Shown here: one piece after another, positions 43,125-49,219 of the stretch
Numbering within the stretch: position 1 is the stretch's first letter
Layout of the letters: every line of letters starts with the position of its first letter
DNA from: PALSA-1296 sp038322815
GTDB taxonomy: Bacteria > Bacteroidota > Ignavibacteria > Palsa-1295
Direction: 5' to 3'
DNA length: 49,219 nucleotides
Assembly (NCBI GenBank): GCA_038322815.1
Contig: JBBQGG010000018.1
Span: 1-49,219 of the forward strand
The notes under the pieces: model-generated
Seen by the model: only the letters and a program-made list of their open reading frames with translations
The model's database searches: none
Told to the model about the DNA's origin: nothing
Position numbers and translations under genes: made by a program

Positions 43125-44133
43125 TCTTTTAAATCCTTATGCCTACGCAATGAAACTGCGGAGATGGTTCTTCCGGAAGGGTATTGTGAAGTCCGTTAAA
43201 GTTTCTGTTCCTGTTATTTCTATAGGTAATCTTTCAATGGGAGGGACGGGAAAAACACCGGTCACTTTGTATGTTGGGAGATATTGTATCGAAACACTTC
43301 AAAAAAGAACCGCTATTGTTCTGCGAGGTTATAAAAGAAAGACGTCCGGCTACCTGCTTGTGAGTGACGGAAAAAATATTGTTGTAAACGTTGATCAAAG
43401 CGGCGATGAAGCGCAACTGTATGCACATCAACTCTCAGATGCAATCGTGATCTGTGATGAAGATCGTGTCCGCGGAACGCAAAGTGCAATTGCATTAGGT
43501 GCGGAAGTTATTTTGCTTGACGATGGCTATCAGCATTTGCATTTGAAACGTGATCTGAATATCCTTCTTATCAATGCTGATGAAGGTATTCCACCGGTTC
43601 TACCATTTGGTAAAGGTCGCGAGACAGATTCCGCTCGCTCCGATGCTGATATAACTATTCAAACAAACTTCGAAAAGAATACACATACTCCATTGCAATT
43701 CGAAGAGAAGCCTGTTGCGCAAATACAGACAATTCTTTCAAGTGTAAATCTTTATTCCGGTGATGATGAAGTTGATGCGCTTCCAGAAATTCTTAAAGAT
43801 GAAAAGGTTTTAGCTCTCAGCGGCATTGCCCATCCCGAAAGATTCGAACGATCCCTTGCCTCTGTAGCAGCTTCGGTAATTCCGTATCGTTTACCCGATC
43901 ATGCAGAATATGATGTTGCAGTTCTTAAAAAAATCGCTTCTAAAGCAATAGCTGAGAAATGTAATTTCATTGCAACGACGACGAAAGATGTAGTTAAAAT
44001 GTTAGACGTATATCGAGCGATGCAGAGAAAAAATCCCTTTCTTCTGCCGCTTGCCGTTATTCATAGTGAGGTAAAATTTATTCGTGGGGAAGAAATTTTG
44101 CTGAGTCGCATCAATAATTTATTCAAAGCATGA
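43111..44133 (+). CDS. lpxK: Tetraacyldisaccharide 4'-kinase
   Basis: LpxK phosphorylates the 4' position of the lipid A disaccharide at the inner membrane, completing lipid IVA. The 340-residue protein has a P-loop GGTGKTP at 44-50, preceded by VPVISIGNLSM, then TAIVLRGYKRKT and ILLDDGYQHLHLKRDLNIL, with the metal-binding Asp-Asp-Gly motif. The C-terminal half has ALSGIAHPERFERSL and LPDHAEYD, as usual. It starts inside the DUF374 gene and overlaps the next gene by four bases (ATGA). Confidence 0.96.
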   Translation: MQLIDLLNPYAYAMKLRRWFFRKGIVKSVKVSVPVISIGNLSMGGTGKTPVTLYVGRYCIETLQKRTAIVLRGYKRKTSGYLLVSDGKNIVVNVDQSGDEAQLYAHQLSDAIVICDEDRVRGTQSAIALGAEVILLDDGYQHLHLKRDLNILLINADEGIPPVLPFGKGRETDSARSDADITIQTNFEKNTHTPLQFEEKPVAQIQTILSSVNLYSGDDEVDALPEILKDEKVLALSGIAHPERFERSLASVAASVIPYRLPDHAEYDVAVLKKIASKAIAEKCNFIATTTKDVVKMLDVYRAMQRKNPFLLPLAVIHSEVKFIRGEEILLSRINNLFKA

Positions 44134-44858
44134 AATTACATATCGGGCTAAGTTACATTCCTGAAGGAAATACAAAATACCAAAAATATTCCGAGGCTCT
44201 TCGCAAAGCCGGAGAGGTTATCGGGCATGAAGTTACAACCTACGATCTTTCAGCACATCCTGAACTCATCACGGAAATCGATGGCATCCTCTTCACCGGC
44301 GGAACTGATGTTGATCCCGGACTCTATGGCAAACCGGAATTGCGCGCACAATGCGAAGAGATTGATCCCGTGCGAGATTCGAAAGAATTCGAATTTGCAA
44401 AGAAAGCCGATGAACTACAACTGCCTATATTCGGCATTTGCCGCGGACTGCAATTGCTTAATGTGCATTATGGGGGAACACTGATCGCTGATCTCCAAAC
44501 ATCAGGCAAACCATCTCATAAAAAGCTTGATGGAATAGACCGAAGACATGATGTTCATCCCGAACCCGGAAAATTAGTAAAAAAAATATCTCGGGTATCA
44601 GATGGAAATGTAACAAGTGCTCATCATCAGGCAATAGATGAATTAGCTCCGGGAATGGCAGTCAGTGCAAAATCATCTGAGGATGGCGTGATCGAGGCGA
44701 TCGAATGGAATGACCAGTCCGGTAAACCATATTTTCTTGCCGTTCAATGGCATCCGGAGCGGATGGAATTTGACGAGCCTCTTTCCGGAGCACTGTTCGA
44801 AAGTTTTATTTGGGAAGTCGCTGCCCAGAAAATGCTCGGGATGAGGATGAAAAAATAG
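44130..44858 (+). CDS. Class I glutamine amidotransferase-like hydrolase (PuuD / peptidase C26 family)
   Basis: The 242-residue protein resembles gamma-glutamyl-GABA hydrolase and related peptidase C26 enzymes. The catalytic triad is visible: Cys104 in FGICRGLQLL, and His208 and Glu210 in WHPER; LFTGGTDVDPGLYG near 54-67 is the family's N-terminal loop. It would cut a gamma-glutamyl amide; the physiological substrate is unknown. It overlaps lpxK by four bases, ending the operon, and a strong terminator directly follows its stop. Confidence 0.9.
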   Translation: MKLHIGLSYIPEGNTKYQKYSEALRKAGEVIGHEVTTYDLSAHPELITEIDGILFTGGTDVDPGLYGKPELRAQCEEIDPVRDSKEFEFAKKADELQLPIFGICRGLQLLNVHYGGTLIADLQTSGKPSHKKLDGIDRRHDVHPEPGKLVKKISRVSDGNVTSAHHQAIDELAPGMAVSAKSSEDGVIEAIEWNDQSGKPYFLAVQWHPERMEFDEPLSGALFESFIWEVAAQKMLGMRMKK

Positions 44859-44889
44859 GACGTAAGTTTCACTTACGTCCTATTTTTTT
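44857..44889 (+). terminator. Rho-independent terminator, probably bidirectional
   Basis: AGGACGTAAG (44857-44866) and CTTACGTCCT (44872-44881) form a perfect 10-bp stem around TTTCA, followed by ATTTTTTT. On the other strand the stem is followed by A then six T, so it can also end the Hc1 gene transcript coming from the right. Confidence 0.93.
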
Positions 44890-44940
44890 CAATTAAGACA
44901 CACAATCTCAGAGGAACTCCGAGTAGAAATAGCGTCTTTT

Positions 44941-45129
44941 TTATTCCGGCTCCTTAGCAGCCGTCTTCATTCCCTGCACTTCCAGGCGGATTTCCTGAGC
45001 TTTCTTTTTCAACTCATTCATCGCCTTGCGGACTCTCGTACCGGCAGATTTATTGCCTTTAACATAAAACTTATCGAAATCATGTTCGAAGCTTGCAATT
45101 AGAGCTGTAAGTTCGTTAAATCTTTCCAT
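44941..45129 (-). CDS. Histone H1-like protein (Hc1 family)
   Basis: This 62-residue protein resembles the N-terminal unit of chlamydial Hc1 and the short Hc1-like proteins common in Bacteroidota. It has two amphipathic helices (MERFNELTALIASFEHDFDK, then RVRKAMNELKKKAQEIRLEV) with basic residues between them (YVKGNKSAGTRVRK). It lacks the Lys/Ala-rich tail of Chlamydia Hc1. It probably binds DNA in the nucleoid. It has its own strong promoter and an AGGAGA ribosome site at 45142-45137. Confidence 0.85.
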   Translation of the reverse strand: MERFNELTALIASFEHDFDKFYVKGNKSAGTRVRKAMNELKKKAQEIRLEVQGMKTAAKEPE

Positions 45130-45192
45130 ATATCTGTCTCCTAAATCTTGTTAAATAGAATAACTGTAAAAAACTAACACTACTTTAAGGTA

Positions 45193-45223
45193 CGAAGATA
45201 CAGCTTTTTTTGTCGGAATGCAA
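45193..45223 (-). promoter_or_regulatory. Bacteroidota-type promoter of the Hc1 gene
   Basis: On the minus strand TTG (45223-45221) is followed after 20 bases by TATCTTCG (45200-45193), close to the Bacteroidota sigma-A consensus TTTG-N19/20-TAnnTTTG. The start of transcription would be about 55-60 bases upstream of the Hc1 ATG. Confidence 0.7.
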
Positions 45224-45267
45224 GGTTTTTTCCGTTTTTCTTGATATTTAAGTAATTAAGAGACTCA

Positions 45268-45301
45268 AAATTATATATTCGCGCCTAAATATATATAATT
45301 T
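45268..45301 (-). terminator. AT-rich hairpin after the TrmH gene
   Basis: AAATTATATAT (45268-45278) and ATATATAATTT (45291-45301) are perfect inverted copies, starting one base from the stop of the minus-strand methyltransferase gene. Only a short T-run follows on the minus strand, so termination is plausible but weak. Confidence 0.4.
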
Positions 45302-45850
45302 TTATATTAATTCGATTTGATGGTAAACCCTAACACACTCAAAAACCGCCACTCCGTATGCTACAGCCACATTTAAAGAATGTTTTGCTCCGTACATCGG
45401 AATATAAAACGACTCATCGCATAACTCAAGAGCCTCATCACTGACGCCGGTTATTTCATTTCCGATCACTAAAGCCATTGGAATATCATTCGGCTTAAGA
45501 TCAAAAACCGAACGACTGTTATTAGTCAATTCAAGTGCGGCGATCTTCATCCCTTTGGTTCTGCAGTCGGCTATTGCCTCAGCCATTGTAGCGAAATGCT
45601 TGTAGGGTACGGTTTTCGTTGCATCGAGTGCAGTTTTCTCTATCTCCTTGCGTGGCGGATGAGGAGTATAACCGACGGTATAGATTGCCTCTATCCTCGC
45701 ACCATCCGATGTTCGGAAGATCGAACCGACATTATACATGCTTCTTATATTATCTAAAATGGCAATAAGCGGAAAACGGCCTTCGGGTTTTGCCGCTTCT
45801 TCTTCGCTAAGACGCGTTGTTGCAATTTCAGCGTGAAGAAGTTTTTTCAT
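45302..45850 (-). CDS. TrmH/SpoU-family RNA 2'-O-methyltransferase
   Basis: The 182-residue protein is a SPOUT-fold methyltransferase that adds a methyl group to ribose in tRNA or rRNA. The three motifs are present: NVGSIFRTSDGA at 40-51, LVIGNEITGVSDE at 127-139 and IPMYGAKHSLNVAVA at 150-164, the last two forming the SAM-binding knot. The protein is short, without the N-terminal L30e-like domain of longer members, so it resembles the TrmH/TrmL size class; the target nucleotide is unknown. Its ATG overlaps the stop of the LptF/G gene (ATGA). Confidence 0.92.
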   Translation of the reverse strand: MKKLLHAEIATTRLSEEEAAKPEGRFPLIAILDNIRSMYNVGSIFRTSDGARIEAIYTVGYTPHPPRKEIEKTALDATKTVPYKHFATMAEAIADCRTKGMKIAALELTNNSRSVFDLKPNDIPMALVIGNEITGVSDEALELCDESFYIPMYGAKHSLNVAVAYGVAVFECVRVYHQIELI

Positions 45851-46944
45851 TTCTGAACTTTAGCTATCACACCAATAGCAATAAGGAAAAATAAAATATT
45901 TGCAAGCCATGCCGTTAGGATTGGGTCGATCGCACCGGTATAGCCGAATGTTTGCGATACTTTTGTGAAGGCAAGAAAAAAGAATGCAATGCCGATAGCA
46001 ATCGCAAATTGTATTGCAAGCCCGCCGCGTTTTTTCTGTGAGGCAAACGGAACTCCGAAAAGTACGACGACAAGAGACGTGAAGGACATTGCATATTTCG
46101 AATAATAATCAACTTCATCGTGTGCCGTATCTTGTCCGGATTGCTTTGCGATATCAATTCTTTGTCGGAACTGCGTATTAGTAAGCTCTTCATATTTTAA
46201 TTGCCGTTCACGCAATTCCTTCGGGGTAAAACTGAATCGTATCAGACTTGCCGAATCCGAAACTTTCGTATATGATTCTTTTGAAGAATCATTGGTAAAA
46301 ATTCTTTCCACTGCTTCAACAAGCCGCCATTTATGTTTGGTCGAATCCCAAAGCATCTGCTTCGCATCTATGCGGCGATAAAGCTTTGTCGGATCGTTCG
46401 GCGAAAAGAAATAGATTCCGATCCTATCGGCTCGGGCGCCTTCAAATGTAAAATTCTGGATCACCACAAACTCGCTGATGCCTTCCTGCAAATGAAGATT
46501 CGATTGCTGACCGATTGAAGTTGTGCCGGGTAGATCGTATTGCCGTTGCAGCGCATCGACCCGTGCATTGGCACGAGGTAGTATCCAGCCATTGAAATAG
46601 ACTGCGCCGAAACTCATTGCAATGCCGAGGATCACAAATGGAAGCATAAAGCGGTACAGCGACATTCCCGCCGAACGTGTTGCAACGATCTCTGTCTGCT
46701 GCGACATTTTTCCCGTCGTAAAAAGACTTCCCAGAAGCAGAGCGATCGGCAGAACAAGCGAGATCATCTGCGGAGTAAAATTGATATAATAATCAAGGAC
46801 TTGTCCGAAAGGCACTTTCCGATCCAGGAATTTATCAAGCTTCTCCATCAGATCTATTGCAACGAATAGAATGATAAAAGCAGCGATCGAAACGAGCGTC
46901 GCCAAAATAAATTGCTTAATAATATACCGGTCGAGTAATTTCAC
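45847..46944 (-). CDS. LptF/LptG-family LPS export permease
   Basis: I start at GTG 46944 (VKLLDRYIIKQFILAT, 365 residues); sequence upstream of it is open but runs through a CTGACAG-like word array and is unlikely to be coding. The protein has the YjgP/YjgQ layout: three membrane helices, a large periplasmic beta-jellyroll (about 130-260) and three more helices. N-terminal LLDRYIIKQFI is the classic opening of LptG/LptF. With LptB and LptC it draws LPS from the inner membrane. Whether it is F or G cannot be told. It is translationally coupled to the TrmH gene. Confidence 0.9.
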   Translation of the reverse strand: MKLLDRYIIKQFILATLVSIAAFIILFVAIDLMEKLDKFLDRKVPFGQVLDYYINFTPQMISLVLPIALLLGSLFTTGKMSQQTEIVATRSAGMSLYRFMLPFVILGIAMSFGAVYFNGWILPRANARVDALQRQYDLPGTTSIGQQSNLHLQEGISEFVVIQNFTFEGARADRIGIYFFSPNDPTKLYRRIDAKQMLWDSTKHKWRLVEAVERIFTNDSSKESYTKVSDSASLIRFSFTPKELRERQLKYEELTNTQFRQRIDIAKQSGQDTAHDEVDYYSKYAMSFTSLVVVLFGVPFASQKKRGGLAIQFAIAIGIAFFFLAFTKVSQTFGYTGAIDPILTAWLANILFFLIAIGVIAKVQK

Positions 46945-46967
46945 GCGAATTATAACAATATGGAGTT

Positions 46968-46984
46968 GTTGACAGTTTACAGCC
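46968..46984. repeat. CTGACAG-type word remnant upstream of LptF/G
   Basis: GTTGACAGTTTACAGCC matches 14 of 17 bases of the cassette end word at 7337-7360. It lies 24 bases upstream of the chosen GTG start. Confidence 0.5.
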
Positions 46985-47194
46985 ACGAGATAAACTAATG
47001 AATATAGTTTCTTAAGCCAAGATCCCATATAATAAAGTAAGGACAAAAAAATATTTACTATAGGATTCATACTCAATTCTGTAGAGTGGCGAAAATTGCT
47101 CATTTTGAACGATTTTAGCTTGCAACTTTGAACTGGTTACGGTGTTATTTGTATAGAGATATTTCTCTTTTTCGGGGCAAAACCCACTTGATTC

Positions 47195-47785
47195 ATGGCT
47201 GAATTACTGGAGCCGATGCAGATGGAACCGAATTTCACAAGCGACAAAGACCGCGAGCGCGCTTATGAGATCGAGCTTTTTCGTGCCTTTATGGCAGGAA
47301 AGCGCGAAGCGTTCACCGAACTGTATTTGCGTTTTCGGCAGCGGGTTTTTAGTTATTGCCTGAGAATGCTTGGTAATAGCGCCGAAGCCGAGGACATGTA
47401 TCAGGAAGTATTTATTAGAGTCTATCAGCGTGCACATCAGTTTGCTGAAGATAAAAGTCTTGCCGGCTGGATCTTCACCATTGCGCATAATCTTTGCCTC
47501 AATAGGATCAGAGATAGAAAAACATTCGATAATATTGACGACTTACGCTATCTCGCTTCACCAACGCAGGAATATGGTGACGATTGGGCAGTTCGCATAC
47601 AGCTGGCTTTAGAGCAAGTGCCGCCTGAGAACCGTGAGCCATTCTTGCTTTTTGAATATCAGGGATTGAGCTATATCGAAATTGCTGATGTGATGAAGCT
47701 CACAGTTCCGGCAGTAAAAAGCAGAATCTACCGTTCAAGGGAACAACTCAGACTAATTCTTGAACCATATTATAAAGACGAGTAG
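47195..47785 (+). CDS. ECF RNA polymerase sigma factor
   Basis: This 196-residue group 4 sigma factor has region 2 from LFRAFMAGKREAFTELYLRF through LCLNRIRDRK, including the core-binding segment SAEAEDMYQEVFIRVY. Region 4 has VPPENREPFLLFEYQGLSY, then the helix-turn-helix YIEIADVMKLTVPAVKSRIY. The start is ATG 47195; no strong ribosome-binding site is seen. A large anti-sigma-like gene lies 109 bases downstream across a hairpin repeat, giving a second sigma/anti-sigma pair like the one at 32842-34331. Confidence 0.92.
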   Translation: MAELLEPMQMEPNFTSDKDRERAYEIELFRAFMAGKREAFTELYLRFRQRVFSYCLRMLGNSAEAEDMYQEVFIRVYQRAHQFAEDKSLAGWIFTIAHNLCLNRIRDRKTFDNIDDLRYLASPTQEYGDDWAVRIQLALEQVPPENREPFLLFEYQGLSYIEIADVMKLTVPAVKSRIYRSREQLRLILEPYYKDE

Positions 47786-47788
47786 AGG

Positions 47789-47828
47789 TAGTCGTTAGCA
47801 GAAAAGAATGGCTAAAGGCTAACGACTA
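47789..47828. repeat. Inverted repeat between sigma and anti-sigma genes
   Basis: TAGTCGTTAGC (47789-47799) and GCTAACGACTA (47818-47828) are exact inverted copies around an 18-base loop. GGCTAAAGGCTAACGACTAA gives it an iterated-word look. There is no T-run, so it is not a standard terminator. Confidence 0.65.
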
Positions 47829-47894
47829 ACAACTTTGCAAAAAAATATTTAATCTTTAAAATTTCAGAAGAAAAAAGAAAGTGATGTTAACGAT

Positions 47895-49219
47895 ATGAGT
47901 ATGAATACAGAACTCCTTCAATTTTTAGACGGCACGTTAGTGCCGGAGAGGGAAGCGGAGCTATTGCATCGCCTTTCCGTCTCTCCGGAACGCCGCGATC
48001 TGTTGCGCAGCTTTATTAATCAGCAAGTGCTGTTCCAACGCGACCGTAATTCTATTGCCGTTCCCTACGCCGCCGAACAAAAACTCTGGGCACGTCTCGG
48101 AGGAATGATGCCTCCTTTGGCAGAGACAGCCGCTGCCCCAACTGCTGCTGTAATCGAAACAGCAGCTACTACTGCTTCACGCACCGGTGTTTTCAGTTCA
48201 GTCTTCTCCGCAGCTTCGATTGCTGTTATCTGCTTACTTATCGGTTTAGGTTCAGGATATTTTGCAGGAAAGAATTCGATTGGTAACTCTCCTGTAGGAC
48301 GGACCCTTAGTCCGTCAGTAACCACTAATGAAACTTCCAACATAGATAATATCAGTCCAATAGGACCTATAAGTCAAATACAAAATATAAAAAGTATTCA
48401 TTCTTTCAGCAAATCGCATAACACATCTCAGTCAAATTCCGGAGCGCCCCTAAAAAATAATATTTCGCAAAATGTAAATGATGTGAATGAGAATATTATT
48501 AATGGAGGGATTGCAATTAATAATTCAACAGAAGAAACAATTGCAAATACTTTATACCAAATCTCAACGGTGGCTCCAAAGCAGATCGCTTTGACGAATT
48601 TCAATTCTCCCTATGTTCGCGATCCGAACCAATACTGGGAACATTCATTGTTTACTTCTGAGGCTCAGACACCACAGAAGACATTCCTTCAGAAATGGGA
48701 ATTCTATTTTAATGAAGGCATTGGCAAGCAATTCCCGAATAATACCGCAACAAATGTTTCCATGCCTGTTGTGACCAATTCATCCATTTCTGCATTATTC
48801 CAGCCCTTTGCCAATACATCGGGTATTGCATCACATATTTGGTTCGGAGGGAGTTTTGGAACGGCGAATGTAACGATGAAAAAATTCAGCATCGTGCAAA
48901 TTGATCCGATAGACCCTAAAAAGGGATTTGCAATGGCTGCCGATCTTGTACATGTGCAAACTAGTTATATCGGCGGATTGTTACAATTTAGGATACCTGG
49001 AGGGGCAAAATGGGCAGGTACTATTACCGGTATGGCATCTGCTTCTTCAGCAGGTATGATCTCCGGAGTCGAGTTGGGGGGGCATTTCGAAGCAACAAGT
49101 AACTTCGGAATCGTTGCTGGTGTTCGCGGAACGTACCTGAGCTATAATCTTGATGCACAGCAGCAGCAGGTTATCCAACAGGGAGTTTCAGCGTTCGGAA
49201 TTCCGACTCCTGTTGCATC
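47895..49219 (+). CDS. Long anti-sigma-like membrane protein with large outer part, 3' truncated
   Basis: The frame is open from ATG 47895 to the window end (441 codons and continuing). About the first 65 residues (MNTELLQFLDGTLVPEREAE, then RLSVSPERRDLLRSFI) resemble the cytoplasmic sigma-binding part of short anti-sigma factors, without a zinc motif. One membrane helix follows near 107-123 (AASIAVICLLIGLGSGYF). A Ser/Asn-rich linker to ~215 contains GNSPVGRTLSPS, encoded by a REP-like palindrome. The remaining part (~230 onwards) is beta-rich with Gly/aromatic strands such as GVELGGHFEATSNFGIVAGV, resembling an outer-membrane barrel or beta-sandwich. It follows an ECF sigma gene, so it is probably its regulator. 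Confidence 0.65.
   Translation, partial: MSMNTELLQFLDGTLVPEREAELLHRLSVSPERRDLLRSFINQQVLFQRDRNSIAVPYAAEQKLWARLGGMMPPLAETAAAPTAAVIETAATTASRTGVFSSVFSAASIAVICLLIGLGSGYFAGKNSIGNSPVGRTLSPSVTTNETSNIDNISPIGPISQIQNIKSIHSFSKSHNTSQSNSGAPLKNNISQNVNDVNENIINGGIAINNSTEETIANTLYQISTVAPKQIALTNFNSPYVRDPNQYWEHSLFTSEAQTPQKTFLQKWEFYFNEGIGKQFPNNTATNVSMPVVTNSSISALFQPFANTSGIASHIWFGGSFGTANVTMKKFSIVQIDPIDPKKGFAMAADLVHVQTSYIGGLLQFRIPGGAKWAGTITGMASASSAGMISGVELGGHFEATSNFGIVAGVRGTYLSYNLDAQQQQVIQQGVSAFGIPTPVA
48298..48316. repeat. REP-like palindrome inside the second anti-sigma gene
   Basis: GACGGAC-CCTTA-GTCCGTC is a perfect 7-bp stem with a TTAG core like the intergenic REP-like palindromes. It lies in frame in the linker just outside the membrane helix. 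Confidence 0.6.

Overview
The window is a stretch of chromosome from a Gram-negative member of the Bacteroidota/Chlorobiota (FCB) group. The best guess, by inference only, is a Kapaibacteria/Ignavibacteria-like lineage. Visible support: three proteins with C-terminal type IX secretion (T9SS) sorting tails, lipid A genes (lpxB, lpxK), an LptF/LptG permease, a small Hc1-type histone-like protein behind a Bacteroidota-style promoter, a DUF6029-like and an Omp28-like protein, two ECF sigma/anti-sigma pairs, and frequent TTG starts. No phage, plasmid backbone, CRISPR array, classical insertion sequence or rRNA was seen.

Layout. 1-4.1 kb (+): surface proteins, then NIF3 and a zinc-ribbon protein, followed by the RNase P RNA gene (about 4205-4619). 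4.7-7.0 kb (+): an MFS exporter, a TPR protein and pyrE. 7.0-7.8 kb: a small Cys4 membrane protein, then a roughly 426-bp unit in which a four-helix-bundle (23S rRNA intervening-sequence) gene lies between 24-bp inverted repeats. 7.8-11 kb (+): mnmA, a lipoprotein and a carboxyltransferase. 11-14.5 kb (-): rnr and two unknown genes. 14.5-18.2 kb (+): recG, a helix-hairpin-helix protein and a Phd/Doc-type toxin-antitoxin pair whose toxin is frameshifted. 18.2-34.3 kb is one long minus-strand block: ECF sigma, anti-sigma, OmpA-like protein, 1320-residue T9SS surface protein, glycosylasparaginase, SDR, carboxymuconolactone-decarboxylase-like protein, PQQ-like lipoprotein, proline dehydrogenase, YbdK-type ligase, SurA-like chaperone, NusB and an MFS transporter. 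34.3-34.9 kb is a gene-poor gap. 34.9-41.2 kb (-): a T9SS protein, gamma carbonic anhydrase, gpsA-plsY, a haem-type lipoprotein and a CDF metal exporter, with tRNA-Pro(TGG) on the + strand. 41.3-44.9 kb (+): lpxB, a DUF374 acyltransferase, lpxK and a class-I glutamine-amidotransferase-like hydrolase. 45-47 kb (-): Hc1-like protein, a TrmH methyltransferase and an LptF/G permease. 47.2 kb to the end (+): a second ECF sigma gene and an unusually long, truncated anti-sigma-like protein.

The genes mostly serve the envelope and housekeeping: lipid A (lpxB/lpxK), phospholipid (gpsA/plsY), LPS export (LptF/G), outer-membrane and secreted proteins, and RNA processing (rnpB, rnr, mnmA, TrmH, nusB).

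The most unusual layer is short repeats. There are several palindromic REP-like families and several arrays of iterated 6-9-base words. One word family forms the inverted ends of the four-helix-bundle cassette. One array lies in frame inside recG, and a palindrome lies in frame inside the second anti-sigma gene. Two genes are cleanly decayed: the four-helix-bundle gene has one amber codon where a Gln is expected, and the Doc toxin has two compensating frameshifts that remove its Fic motif while keeping the frame open.
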